From Methanococcus aeolicus Nankai-3 (GTDB lineage: Archaea; AGJL01; Methanococci; Methanococcales; Methanococcaceae): a stretch of 64,000 bases of DNA. Within the stretch, counting starts at the first letter, position 1; each line of letters starts with the position of its first letter. The stretch lies in NCBI RefSeq assembly GCF_000017185.1, contig NC_009635.1, positions 560,563 to 624,562 on the forward strand. The letters run 5' to 3'. Made by a program: the position numbers and the translations under genes. Below, one piece after another: positions 54,943 to 64,000 of this stretch. The notes under the pieces are model-generated. The model did not search any database. It was given only the letters and a program-made list of their open reading frames with translations, and was not told where the DNA came from.

Positions 54943-56665
54943 TATTACATACATAAAAGAGGATGGAACTAAAAAATCAATTAAAGTTAAAGAAGGAACC
55001 ACAATACTTGAAGGAGCGATAAAAGCGGGAGTTTATATTGATGCTCCATGTGGAACGGGGAAATGTGGTAAGTGTAAAGTTTTAGTGGAGAAAGGTTTAG
55101 AAAATATTGATAAGGATAGTATTGTGGAAGATGAGTATGCACTGGCATGTGTGGCAAAAGTTTATGGGGACATATCAATTAATGTTCCAAATTTCCAAGG
55201 TGTGGTTTGTAAGGATATCACCAACGAAGTTGGTGAGCTACAAACTCGAAGAGTTTGTTCAATTACCGAACAATGTAAAGGTGAGCTACAAAATCTCGAG
55301 GGATTTCATCCGATGTCTTTAAACCCCGATATTGGAATAAATAAAATTACTACAACAGTATTGGAATCATCTAACTATAACCTAACATTAGATGCAATAA
55401 ATAAGCTTAATTCTATGAAGTTATCGGACGAAGTAACTTTAATATTAAAGGGAGATAATGTCGTTAATGTAGAAAAAGATTTTTCTGGAATTTATGGGCT
55501 TTCAATTGATATTGGGACTACATCTGTTGTTGTATATCTTGTTGATATTTCTAAAGGTATTGTTTTAGATAATATTTCTTTTTTAAATCCTCAGAGGCAG
55601 TTTGGGGCAGATGTTGTTTCAAGAATAGCATACAACAACGGAATTTTACTGCAAAAAACACTTATAACTGAATTAAACGATTCTATATCAAAATTATGTT
55701 CAAACAATAACATAAAAATGGATAATATTTATGAAGTTAGTGTGGTAGGAAACACTGCTATGATACACTTCTTTTATGGAATAGTCCCAAAAAATCTTGC
55801 AACCCATCCTTATGTTCCAACATTTAAAAACTCACCATATCTTCCTGCAAAAGAGTTGGGGCTAAACCTAAGAAACGCATACATTTACACACTTCCGATA
55901 ATAGGAGGTTATGTTGGGGCAGACACAGTTGGAGCAATTTTATCATCTGAAATGCATAAAAAAGATGATATAAGTCTCCTTATAGATATTGGCACAAATG
56001 GGGAAATTGTTTTAGGGAATAAAGAAAAGTTATTAACCTGTTCATGTGCAGCAGGTCCTGCATTTGAGGGTGTCAGCATAGAGCATGGGACAAATGCTAG
56101 AGAGGGGGCAGTATGTAGAGTAAAAATAGATGAAAATAACATATACTATGAGACCATAGGAAATAAAACGCCCCCTATTGGAATATGCGGGTCTGGAATA
56201 ATAGATATTGTAGCTGAATTTTTAAAATCCGGATTAATTAATAAAACCGGTAGATTTACTGGAGAACATAAAAACTTAAAGGAAAATAAATTTATCATTG
56301 AAGATTCTATTTATTTCACACAGGGCGATATTAGGGAAGTACAGCTTGCAAAAGGGGCAATATATGCAGGAATAAAAATTCTCTGTTATGAATATGGAAT
56401 AAGTATGGAAGATATATCTAATGTATATGTTACTGGAGCATTTGGATGTCATATCGATGTTGAAAATGCAAAGATTATCGGACTTTTACCGGATTTGGAT
56501 AATATATTGAGTATTGATAATGCTGCTGGAAGGGGGACTATAATGGCTTTACTATCTAAAAAAATTAGAAATGAAGCCGATAAGTTGGCAAAAAATACGA
56601 AATATATTGAATTAAGTAGTCATGATAATTTTGAAAGTGAGTTCATATCTGCCCTTGGGTTTTAA
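54935..56665 (+). CDS. Ferredoxin-ASKHA reductive activator of corrinoid proteins (DUF4445)
   Basis: A 576-residue protein that restores inactive Co(II) corrinoid to Co(I) with ATP. Residues 1 to about 90 are a plant-type [2Fe-2S] domain (PCGTGKCGKC and ALAC, pattern C-x4-C-x2-C-xn-C); a linker to about 190 precedes the ASKHA ATPase with YGLSIDIGTTSVVVYL, VVGNTAMIHFFYG, LLIDIGTNGEIVLG and GICGSGIIDIVAE. This design is that of bacterial RACo-type activators; methanogen RamA has C-terminal [4Fe-4S] clusters instead. ATG at 54935 is favoured over 54932 by spacing from GGGGGGTG. It closes the operon. Confidence 0.9.
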   Translation: MYNITYIKEDGTKKSIKVKEGTTILEGAIKAGVYIDAPCGTGKCGKCKVLVEKGLENIDKDSIVEDEYALACVAKVYGDISINVPNFQGVVCKDITNEVGELQTRRVCSITEQCKGELQNLEGFHPMSLNPDIGINKITTTVLESSNYNLTLDAINKLNSMKLSDEVTLILKGDNVVNVEKDFSGIYGLSIDIGTTSVVVYLVDISKGIVLDNISFLNPQRQFGADVVSRIAYNNGILLQKTLITELNDSISKLCSNNNIKMDNIYEVSVVGNTAMIHFFYGIVPKNLATHPYVPTFKNSPYLPAKELGLNLRNAYIYTLPIIGGYVGADTVGAILSSEMHKKDDISLLIDIGTNGEIVLGNKEKLLTCSCAAGPAFEGVSIEHGTNAREGAVCRVKIDENNIYYETIGNKTPPIGICGSGIIDIVAEFLKSGLINKTGRFTGEHKNLKENKFIIEDSIYFTQGDIREVQLAKGAIYAGIKILCYEYGISMEDISNVYVTGAFGCHIDVENAKIIGLLPDLDNILSIDNAAGRGTIMALLSKKIRNEADKLAKNTKYIELSSHDNFESEFISALGF

Positions 56666-56704
56666 CCATTATATTTTTATACACTCTTTTATTCACGAAT
56701 CCTT

Positions 56705-56792
56705 CGGCAGAAAGCCCATGACTCCGTAGTGAGCGAAGCTCACGAAGGGCTATAAAATCCTTCGGATTTTGTTCAATTAGTCGTGGGAGTAA
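56705..56792 (+). mobile_element. IS200/IS605-type end relic with nested hairpins
   Basis: CCCATGACT (56714-56722) pairs with AGTCGTGGG (56779-56787), a form common at ends of IS200/IS605 elements. Inside are GTGAGC-GAA-GCTCAC (56729-56743) and AAAATCC-TTC-GGATTTT (56754-56770). No transposase frame is present. It lies in the gap after the corrinoid operon; the rest of 56666-56966 is AT-rich with no gene. Confidence 0.45.
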
Positions 56793-56966
56793 TACAGATT
56801 ATATATTATCTTATAGGTTTTATCCCAATTATAGTAGTTATTAGAAAAAGAGTGGAAACTAATTTATCGTCATTAACTGGGCATCTCAAAGAAGCTCTTA
56901 TAAAAAAATAAAAATTAAGGGCATTTAATATTAATTTAATATATATTAATGTATTATCATATCTAC

Positions 56967-57806
56967 TTATTTTAAATATTTTGGCGTAGCTAAAAATACA
57001 CCAATGTGAACATCTTCGTCATAATAAATTGTATCTATTTCCTTTAATTTTTCTTTTATTTCTTCCCTGTCGGATTCTAATGGGTTGTATTTTTTCGATG
57101 CCACTGTAAAATTCCAAAATCCGCTGGGGTATGTTGGAATAGTACATACCAATGGTTTGATAATTCCAAATCCTGCTTCTTTTAAGTAATTTCCAACATC
57201 TTTTATTAAATCTGTATTAAATAATGGGCTCTCTGTCTGCTGAACCATTATACCATCATCGGTAAGACATTTAAATACATTTTTATAGAATTCTTCTTCA
57301 AATAATCCTTTTGCAGGTCCAACTGGGTCAGGGCAATCCACCAATATTACATCATATTTCTTTTCTGTTTCGGCTACATATTTAATTCCATCAGTGAATA
57401 ATGTATTTACCTTTGGATTATCAATTTCACAGCTTAATTTTGGCATGTGTTCTTTACAGGCTTCAACAACCTTTTCATCGAGCTCCACAAAATCAATGGA
57501 TTCTACTGATGGGTGTTTTACAACTTCCCGAACTGTTCCGCCATCTCCACCACCTATAACAAGAACGGTTTTAGGATTTGGGTGAGTAAATAGTGCTGGG
57601 TGACTTATTAATTCGTGATATATAAATTCGTCTCTTTCTGTGGTTTGATAGGTATTGTCCAATATAAGAACTTTTCCAAAATCATAGGTATCTATAATTT
57701 GGATTTCTTGAAATTCTGATTTTCCCGTATAAAGCACATCCTTTACTTTTGTGGATAATTTAAGACTTTTTGTTTGATATTCTGAATACCATAAATCAAA
57801 TTTCAT
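56967..57806 (-). CDS. speE: Spermidine synthase SpeE
   Basis: A 279-residue aminopropyltransferase moving the aminopropyl group of decarboxylated SAM to putrescine or agmatine. The N-terminal beta domain ends with GKVLILDNTYQTTERDEFIYHE, then the Rossmann motif VLVIGGGDGGTVREV and the active-site loop VILVDCPDPVGPAKGLF. GAGGGAGGATT precedes the ATG. It follows pdaD and speD in the same direction, giving arginine to agmatine to spermidine in one cluster, though a short dispersed repeat lies between speD and speE. Confidence 0.94.
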   Translation of the reverse strand: MKFDLWYSEYQTKSLKLSTKVKDVLYTGKSEFQEIQIIDTYDFGKVLILDNTYQTTERDEFIYHELISHPALFTHPNPKTVLVIGGGDGGTVREVVKHPSVESIDFVELDEKVVEACKEHMPKLSCEIDNPKVNTLFTDGIKYVAETEKKYDVILVDCPDPVGPAKGLFEEEFYKNVFKCLTDDGIMVQQTESPLFNTDLIKDVGNYLKEAGFGIIKPLVCTIPTYPSGFWNFTVASKKYNPLESDREEIKEKLKEIDTIYYDEDVHIGVFLATPKYLK

Positions 57807-57848
57807 AATCCTCCCTCTTAAATTTGATACTCCTCTAATTTTAGAATT

Positions 57849-57915
57849 ATAGTCAATCTTGGTCTTTTTATTTAATAATAAGCCGGATAAGGGACAATTA
57901 TTGAAGATTAACTAT
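57849..57915 (+). repeat. Dispersed repeat copy 8, shortest form (67 bp)
   Basis: The two family ends (ATAGTCAATCTTGG and TTGAAGATTAACTATA) with only GCCGGATAAGGGACAA between. This appears to be the minimal element. A GGAGCTCC palindrome follows seven bases later. Confidence 0.75.
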
Positions 57916-57960
57916 ATAAGGGGAGCTCCTTAATTATTAACTTACTTAAAAATAATAAAT

Positions 57961-58314
57961 TTATTCTACCATACTTCCTCTTTTTATATCTATTATATCA
58001 AATTTAGCAGGTTTTAAAAAATCCCTTATTGCCGGAATAGCATCTTCTGGATTTACATGCTCTCCACAGGTAAATATATCCATTGCCGCATATCCTATTT
58101 CTGGCCATGTGTGGATACTAATATGACTTTCCGCAAGAACTGCAACTCCCGTAACTCCTTGTGGCGAAAATTTATGGGTTCTTATGCAAATAAGTGTTGC
58201 CCCGCATGAATTGGTGGCATCCTCCAACATTTTTTCTACCCCTGCCTGATTGTCTAATGCCTGTTTATCACAATCCCAGAGCTCCATTATTAGATGTTTT
58301 CCCAGATGTTTCAA
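57961..58314 (-). CDS. speD: S-adenosylmethionine decarboxylase proenzyme
   Basis: A 117-residue pyruvoyl enzyme of the small prokaryotic class. The self-cleavage site is [12 protein letters not shown] near residue 62, where the serine after the glutamate becomes the pyruvoyl group. [10 protein letters not shown] and the catalytic cysteine follow. It provides the aminopropyl donor to SpeE downstream. Start is TTG at 58314, preceded by AGGTGAGATTAT. pdaD lies 54 bases upstream. Confidence 0.95.
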   Translation of the reverse strand: MKHLGKHLIMELWDCDKQALDNQAGVEKMLEDATNSCGATLICIRTHKFSPQGVTGVAVLAESHISIHTWPEIGYAAMDIFTCGEHVNPEDAIPAIRDFLKPAKFDIIDIKRGSMVE

Positions 58315-58368
58315 ATAATCTCACCTTTTTTCTTTTTATATATTTTATTGTATATTTTATATTGTATA

Positions 58369-58866
58369 TTATTTATACCACAGTGCAACAGCTGCAAAGG
58401 CACAGCCAATATTTTCCACAGTGCATTCAGATGCTAAGGATATGATTTTATCAATTTCCCAGCCTCTCATTTCAAATCCTGTCTTTGCCATTTCTCTTAC
58501 AGTATCTTCTGTTTCTTTTTTTCCACCGATTGCACTATATTCCATTATTAAACCGCATAATTCCTTATCCTTCGGTATTGCCACAGAAACTGCTGCTGAT
58601 ACGGTTTCGCCTTTTATATCGCTTGTTTTATATCCGTATGCCGTAGGAACTAATGAACCCATCGGAATATCTGGTAATGGAACTACCTCTGCTTTTGGTG
58701 GCATAATACTACTAATTTTAATTAAATTTACATTACATATTCCTGCATCCAAAAGAGCCATATCAAAAGCATTTAATGGATTATTTGTATCTCCCTTTCC
58801 TGCAACAAGGGAAATTGTATTTGGAGCCTTATATGGGGAATGAATTGGACTTATATTATCGTTCAA
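58369..58866 (-). CDS. pdaD: Pyruvoyl-dependent arginine decarboxylase PdaD
   Basis: A 165-residue self-cleaving enzyme producing agmatine from arginine, the archaeal entry to polyamines. KISSIMPP near residue 51 holds the Ser-Ser cleavage site; [22 protein letters not shown] and [12 protein letters not shown] are family blocks. TTG at 58866 with GAGGTG six bases upstream gives [13 protein letters not shown], which lines up with family starts; a GTG at 58875 overlaps the ribosome site. It heads pdaD-speD-speE. Confidence 0.95.
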   Translation of the reverse strand: MNDNISPIHSPYKAPNTISLVAGKGDTNNPLNAFDMALLDAGICNVNLIKISSIMPPKAEVVPLPDIPMGSLVPTAYGYKTSDIKGETVSAAVSVAIPKDKELCGLIMEYSAIGGKKETEDTVREMAKTGFEMRGWEIDKIISLASECTVENIGCAFAAVALWYK

Positions 58867-59115
58867 AAAAAACACCTCTATTATTTTTTTTAGTTTTTTA
58901 GTTTTTTTAGTTGGTTTTCACTGTATATTTTATGTTTCGTTATACTTCTTTATTTAAATTATTTATAGATGGTTAAAATTTAAAACTTATTAATAAAATA
59001 ATATAAAATACTTCAAATACTACATATTAATAATATATAAAATATTCGGTTATGGCAAATACAATATACAAATAAAAAATATTAATAAAAAATAAACAAT
59101 TATTTCCGTGATATT

Positions 59116-60708
59116 GTGAAAATACTTATAATTACTGGAAAACAGGCATATTCAAAAGTAAAAGATGCCGTAAAAAAATATAATTTTATAGATGTTCATG
59201 AGGCAACCGTATCAATTGCAGCATTTTTAACACCAAATATGATTATAAAAGAAATTAAAATGCTTGAAAATATAAAAAATGATAAATTATGCAATATTTA
59301 TGATTATATATTAATTACCGGATTAGTTAGGCATGATTTAAGCAAAGTATATGATGAAACCAACATATTATGTTATAAATCTACCAGAGAGGCATCGGAT
59401 ATCCCATTATTAATTGATAATTTAAATGAAATATCGTTATCTACTACGGATTATGCAGATAATCAAATAACAAAATTCGTAAAAATGAAGGCAGAACAGG
59501 AAATTAACGAAATAGAATTAACACCAATAATAGACAATGATGGAAAAGAAAATATAATTATAGGAAATTTAAAAGTTGGCAATAGATATCCCATGAGAGT
59601 ATTGGGGGAAATTATACATACACCTTGGCTAAGCGATAAGGAATTAGAAGAAAAAATAACATATTACCTAAATAGTGGGGCAGATATGATTGATTTAGGT
59701 ATGATTAGCAATGAAAATCATTCTAATGAATTAAAAAGAATAATAAATATAGCAAGAGATTTAACAGATAAACCAATTAGTGTAGATACCCTTAACACCA
59801 AAGAACTAATAACTGCCATAAAGTTGGGCGTAGATATGATATTAAGTGTAGATGGCGGAAATTCTGAGGAATTAATCCCCTATTTAAAGGATAGTAATAC
59901 CACAGCAGTAGTTTTGCCAACAAACTATAAATTAAATTCAGTTCCCGAAACAATTGACAATAAAATAAATCAATTGGAAAAAAACATAAAAAAATTAATG
60001 GACAATGACATACAGGTTGTAGCCGACCCAATATTAGAACCAATTAACAATAATGGTTGCAATTTTACGGAAAGTATTATTGCCTGTAAATTATTTAAGG
60101 AAAAAAATAATATTCCAATGTTCTTTGGAGTGGGAAATGTATCGGAATTATTTGATGCCGATAGCAACGGAGTAAATGCAACCCTCACGGCAATAGGTTC
60201 TGAAATCGGGGCAAATATATTATTTACGCCAGAAGCCTCTGGTAAATGCAAATACTCTATTAAAGAGTTAAAAATAGCTTCAAAGATGATGTTTTTAGCA
60301 AAAAAAAGAAAATCGCTTCCAAAAGATGTGGGATTTGATTCAATAAATTATAAAGATAAAAAATTTGATGAACTAATTACATTTAAAAATTATAACAATA
60401 TTCCCATAATTGAAGCAAAAGAAAATAATAAACAGATTTTAGACGAAGGAAGCTTTAAAATAGAACTTGATAGAAAAAATAAACAAATAATTGCCATATA
60501 TTTTGATAGGAGAAAAACACCCCAATTAATTATTAAAGGGAGCTCCTCAAAAGAAATTTATGACACTGCATTAGAACATAATCTTATTAAAAAAATAGAC
60601 CACGCATCATATTTTGGTAGGGAGCTCCAAAAAGCAGAAATCGCCTTAAAGATTGGAAAAAAATATAATCAAGATTTTGAATTGTTTTATAATGAATTTT
60701 GGAAATAA
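59116..60708 (+). CDS. Dihydropteroate synthase-like protein (MJ0107 type)
   Basis: A 530-residue archaeal protein. Residues about 170-400 resemble a DHPS TIM barrel (GADMIDLGMISNENHS, KPISVDTLNTKELITAIKLGVDMILSVDGG), flanked by an N-terminal domain beginning KILIITGKQAYSKV and a C-terminal domain. In methanogens this family is a candidate for joining the pterin and aryl parts of methanopterin; that role is not proven here. The start is GTG at 59116 with CCGTGATATT in front. The 240-base gap upstream is AT-rich promoter sequence. Confidence 0.85.
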   Translation: MKILIITGKQAYSKVKDAVKKYNFIDVHEATVSIAAFLTPNMIIKEIKMLENIKNDKLCNIYDYILITGLVRHDLSKVYDETNILCYKSTREASDIPLLIDNLNEISLSTTDYADNQITKFVKMKAEQEINEIELTPIIDNDGKENIIIGNLKVGNRYPMRVLGEIIHTPWLSDKELEEKITYYLNSGADMIDLGMISNENHSNELKRIINIARDLTDKPISVDTLNTKELITAIKLGVDMILSVDGGNSEELIPYLKDSNTTAVVLPTNYKLNSVPETIDNKINQLEKNIKKLMDNDIQVVADPILEPINNNGCNFTESIIACKLFKEKNNIPMFFGVGNVSELFDADSNGVNATLTAIGSEIGANILFTPEASGKCKYSIKELKIASKMMFLAKKRKSLPKDVGFDSINYKDKKFDELITFKNYNNIPIIEAKENNKQILDEGSFKIELDRKNKQIIAIYFDRRKTPQLIIKGSSSKEIYDTALEHNLIKKIDHASYFGRELQKAEIALKIGKKYNQDFELFYNEFWK

Positions 60709-60748
60709 CTTTTAAAAAATAAAAAAAATAAGAAAATAAATAATTTAT

Positions 60749-61204
60749 TTATTCTACCAATAACCTTGCGGTTTCTGGTGAGTATCTCCATTTTGCAGGT
60801 AATACTTTTGTGTTTCTGTAATATTTTACCAATCTTCTTATTTTGGATTCCGTTAATTGTAATCCTCTTTTAGAGTGAATATCTTTTGTATTCTCTTCTA
60901 AGTGGTTTCTTAAGTTAATGGCCTTTTTCATTAGATTGAATAAATCTTCTGGTATTTCAGGATAAACATTGTTATCTTTCATAATTTGAGCTACTGATTT
61001 TCCAGTAACTAATTTTACATCAGGAATTCCATAGGAATCTCTCAAAATTAATCCAATCATTGCGGATTGTTTTCCTTCTTTTGCCATTTTAACTATTACT
61101 TCTTCGGTCTCCTCAGCGGTTATGTTTGCCCATGCAGGAACTTCTGTTCTTAATGGTCTTGTTGAACCGGAGGAACCTCTTTTTCCAGAGTGTAATCTTG
61201 CCAT
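60749..61204 (-). CDS. rpsO: 30S ribosomal protein S15 (uS15)
   Basis: The archaeal-type S15 of 151 residues, [19 protein letters not shown] at the N-terminus and the conserved RNA-binding part [20 protein letters not shown] and [16 protein letters not shown] at the C-terminus. It binds 16S rRNA helix 22 early in 30S assembly. ATG at 61204 follows AAGGTGTATAGT. A dispersed repeat lies directly upstream, within the likely promoter region. Confidence 0.97.
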   Translation of the reverse strand: MARLHSGKRGSSGSTRPLRTEVPAWANITAEETEEVIVKMAKEGKQSAMIGLILRDSYGIPDVKLVTGKSVAQIMKDNNVYPEIPEDLFNLMKKAINLRNHLEENTKDIHSKRGLQLTESKIRRLVKYYRNTKVLPAKWRYSPETARLLVE

Positions 61205-61238
61205 ACTATACACCTTTTTATTTTTTTGGTTTTTATTG

Positions 61239-61368
61239 TAGTTAATCTTCGGACTGTTCCACTAACTCATTTCCACTTATTTAACGCCATATAAATTTCC
61301 ATTGGAAAATTTAGAGATTGTAAAATCAAAATAGAACAAATAAGGGACAGTTCTTGAAGATTAACTAT
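61239..61368 (+). repeat. Dispersed repeat copy 9
   Basis: Left end TAGTTAATCTTCGGACTG, right end CTTGAAGATTAACTATA with AAATAAGGGACAG before it. The left end is a near-perfect inverse of the right end. It lies 35 bases upstream of the rpsO ATG and downstream of trmI. Confidence 0.75.
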
Positions 61369-61485
61369 ATGCCGATGATTCCCAGCTCTTCAAGCTTTAC
61401 GACTAAATAGGATATGGGAATATAATATATAAATGTTTTGTATATGGTATATAGGGGAGCTCCTAACCTCCCACATTTATTATTT

Positions 61486-62361
61486 TTATAGTTGTTCCTG
61501 TTCCTGCTCTGGTTCTTGTTGTGGTCTAACTCTCGCCACTGTGATATATCCTGTATGTCCCACCATTCTCGTAGATGGTCTAACTCCTTTTTCTGAAATA
61601 TCCATATTTCTAACAATACATTCAACAGTTAAAATATCTAAAAATCCTCGTTCTTTTAAAGCTTCAACTCCTTTTTTAGCCTGTTCGATATAAGGAACAT
61701 ACATAGCTATTCTTCCTTTTGAAGGATTTAAAGCTTTTTTAGCATGTTCTACTACATTCCACGGGTCAGGCATATCTAAAACCAATACATCAATATTGGT
61801 TTCTTCAATTCCTTCGGTTATATCCCCTATTTTTTGAATTACATTACATAATCCGCTTTCTTTTATTTCGTTTGTTTCTATTATTTCTTCTTTTTCGCTT
61901 TCGGTTTGTTCCTCTTCATCAATTCCAATTATTTTTTGGTTTTCTTTCACTGCCCCCACAATTTCTAAATTTGTTCTTGCTATTTTTGCAGCATCTGCTC
62001 TTTTTTCATAGGTAATTACTTTACCATTTTTACCAACGGCATTTGCTAAATATATCGTTAAAGCTGCGGAGCCTGTTCCGGCTTCTACCACTGTCTCCCC
62101 GTCCTCTATACCGCAATATGCTATTATCATACCAATATCTTTTGGCAACAGCGTAGTTACACTTCTTTTCATTTTCTTAATAATATCGTAGGTTGTTGGC
62201 TCGACTAAATAAAATTCGTGGCCATTGTGGGACTTTATTGCTGTTCCTAATGGTTTATCCGATATATTAATTACGCCCAAATCATTTCCAAACTCATTTA
62301 CTTTGTTTTTTAATAAATATTTTTTTTCTCTTTCGTCAATTATTAATTTTTTAGTTTTCAA
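61486..62361 (-). CDS. trmI: tRNA (adenine-N1)-methyltransferase TrmI
   Basis: A 291-residue methyltransferase for m1A57/58 in tRNA. HEFYLVEPTTYDIIKKMKRS leads into the SAM motif VVEAGTGSAALTIYLA, and VLVLDMPDPWNVV plus TRMVGHTGYITVARVRP complete the family pattern. An acidic insert of about 30 residues (EEEQTESEKEEIIE, near residues 148-170) and a Glu/Gln tail (QEPEQEQEQ) are unusual. The start TTG at 62361 overlaps the stop of rnhB (TTGA) and uses the GGTGG site inside rnhB, so translation is coupled. Confidence 0.92.
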   Translation of the reverse strand: MKTKKLIIDEREKKYLLKNKVNEFGNDLGVINISDKPLGTAIKSHNGHEFYLVEPTTYDIIKKMKRSVTTLLPKDIGMIIAYCGIEDGETVVEAGTGSAALTIYLANAVGKNGKVITYEKRADAAKIARTNLEIVGAVKENQKIIGIDEEEQTESEKEEIIETNEIKESGLCNVIQKIGDITEGIEETNIDVLVLDMPDPWNVVEHAKKALNPSKGRIAMYVPYIEQAKKGVEALKERGFLDILTVECIVRNMDISEKGVRPSTRMVGHTGYITVARVRPQQEPEQEQEQL

Positions 62362-63191
62362 AATTCCACCAGTTTAGTTTGTTTTAATTCTATATTGGTT
62401 TTAATGCGTTTTGAATCTTTAATTTTATCTACGGTATTTTTATCTTCAATTTTTTTTAATAATTTTTTTGAAGTATTCCAACTTTTTCTTGCAATTTCAG
62501 GGAGCTCCCTGTTTTTTTCAACATAATTTGCCAAATATTTTTGTGTTATTTTATCACTTGGATAGCCACTACCAATCTCACCATATATCTTTTTATATTC
62601 TTCTATTTTTCTATCTCTTATTACTTTCGCAATTATCGATGCAGCTGAAACAATTTTATAATTTTCGTCGGCCTTATGTTCGGCTATAATTTTAATATTA
62701 TTTTCGTCATTTACTATTAATTTAGATTTTATTTGATTTGCAAATGCCTTTTCATTGCTACTACAAGCATCAATATATATTTCTATTTGCGGAGTGGCTG
62801 TTTGAATTTTACTATTTTCCTTATAATTCGGATATTCTTCCTTTAAAACAGAATTTATTAATTTAGTGAAAGCCATTAATTCTATTTTATTTAAATTTAT
62901 GGTATTCATTAATTTATCAATAGTTTTTGCTTCAAGAATTTCATATCTTACATCATAATTATTTATAATCATCTCAAATAGCTCTTCTCGTCTATTTTTA
63001 CTATGTTTTTTACTATCTTTAATATCCAACTTTTCAAAGTTTTTTAGGTCTTGCCCTTTAATTTTTACCAATGCAATAACCATAGGTCCCAAAACAGGAC
63101 CCCTACCAGCTTCATCTAATCCAATTATTAGTTTATTATTATCATTCATTGTATCAATATTATCCTTATCAATATTATCATTATCATTCAT
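62358..63191 (-). CDS. rnhB: Ribonuclease HII
   Basis: A 277-residue RNase H2 that removes ribonucleotides from DNA and RNA primers. IIGLDEAGRGPVLGPMV carries the first Asp-Glu, IYIDACSSNE the next Asp, and HKADENYKIVSAASIIAKVIRD the last. The first 14 residues (MNDNDNIDKDNIDT) arise from a duplication of the start region, since GATACAATGAATGATAAT occurs both at 63191 and 42 bases later. CGTGATACA before 63191 makes it the likely start; the second ATG at 63149 may be ancestral. It is followed by trmI with overlap. Confidence 0.93.
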   Translation of the reverse strand: MNDNDNIDKDNIDTMNDNNKLIIGLDEAGRGPVLGPMVIALVKIKGQDLKNFEKLDIKDSKKHSKNRREELFEMIINNYDVRYEILEAKTIDKLMNTINLNKIELMAFTKLINSVLKEEYPNYKENSKIQTATPQIEIYIDACSSNEKAFANQIKSKLIVNDENNIKIIAEHKADENYKIVSAASIIAKVIRDRKIEEYKKIYGEIGSGYPSDKITQKYLANYVEKNRELPEIARKSWNTSKKLLKKIEDKNTVDKIKDSKRIKTNIELKQTKLVEF

Positions 63192-63253
63192 TGTATCACG
63201 GAATATTATATATACTTTAAACTACTTATTATATTTGCAGTTGATTATATGAT

Positions 63254-63336
63254 ACTGTGGAGACAGTCCCACCTATAAGGCGACCGTATTGAGATGCCAT
63301 CAGGTTTCAGTGAATATACGATTTTCCAAAGGTGGG
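63254..63336. ncRNA. Candidate structured RNA between rnhB and eno
   Basis: An island of about 47% G+C in AT-rich DNA. It has a hairpin ACTGT-GGAG-ACAGT, then a domain closed by CCCACCT (63268-63274) and AGGTGGG (63330-63336), an internal loop of about ten bases each side, and an upper stem CGTAT/ATACG with a GA-rich apical part including CTGA and TGATGG when read on the minus strand. This recalls an H/ACA-like guide RNA or a leader structure, but no clear ACA box is seen and the strand is undecided. Confidence 0.35.
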
Positions 63337-63439
63337 TATATTTTATGTCTTAATCTAAATATTATATTGCTATTCTCTAAATTATTACAATTATTGTTAT
63401 TATGTACGCTTTTTTTTATTTTATACACCCAATATTTAA

Positions 63440-64000
<561 letters not shown>

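Noticed and set aside
63254-63336. tRNA gene before eno
   Set aside because: No acceptor stem of seven pairs, no T-arm GTTC motif and no CCA-adjacent structure are visible.

Overview
The window is AT-rich archaeal DNA (roughly 30% G+C) from a hydrogen- and formate-using methanogen of the order Methanococcales. Supporting this are a selenocysteine-type formate dehydrogenase next to a formate transporter, the archaeal selenocysteine synthase SepSecS, NifB, methanogenesis marker protein 17, a dihydropteroate-synthase-like methanopterin protein, pyruvoyl arginine decarboxylase, archaeal translation genes (aIF1A, Rio1, KH protein, S15, RNase HII, TrmI) and Shine-Dalgarno sites of the GGTGA type placed a few bases before ATG, TTG or GTG. 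A tetraether-lipid synthase homologue, NifB and the dense GGAGCTCC palindromes fit Methanococcus aeolicus or a close relative, but the species is an inference.

Layout. 1-7.7 kb: exonuclease fragment, nadA, a ThiF-like protein, a DUF1786 protein, a glycosyltransferase, a secreted protein, minD and SepSecS. 7.8-21.9 kb: cooC with a CPBP protease, dadD, tldD, purT, a membrane hydrolase, a fused phosphatase/NAD kinase, pyrE, an S-layer-like protein, rqcH and an ATP-grasp ligase. 22-31 kb: V4R protein, carA, serA, a DMT transporter, a secreted nuclease, pstCAB and phoU. 31-41 kb: Tes, an HTH regulator, a U32 peptidase and the formate block fdhC-orf-cab-fdhA-fdhB, where fdhA reads through an in-frame TGA as selenocysteine and a SECIS-like hairpin lies in its 5' leader. 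41-43.5 kb: a decayed defence island (BrxL fragment, helicase C-terminal piece, MazG-like protein). 43.9-51.1 kb: nifB, an ACT protein, ccdA with a thioredoxin lipoprotein, mmp17, rlmE, KH protein, rio1, eif1A and a HIT protein. 51.4-56.7 kb: a compact operon of one corrinoid protein, three UroD-family methyltransferases and a ferredoxin-ASKHA corrinoid activator. This is a complete methyl-transfer system with no recognised substrate in a lineage thought to lack methylotrophy, and it is the best candidate here for an undescribed system. 57-64 kb: polyamine genes pdaD-speD-speE, a DHPS-like protein, rpsO, trmI-rnhB and the start of eno.

Non-coding structure is rich. GGAGCTCC occurs about 43 times by hand count where about 0.1 is expected. 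A nine-copy intergenic repeat with 15-bp inverted ends is dispersed through the window. Many perfect hairpins with exactly three-base loops occur between genes. Three GC-richer patches resemble the ends or guide-RNA regions of IS200/IS605 elements without any transposase, one of them inside the pst operon. A GC-rich, foldable patch before eno may be a structured RNA. No tRNA, rRNA or CRISPR array was recognised.
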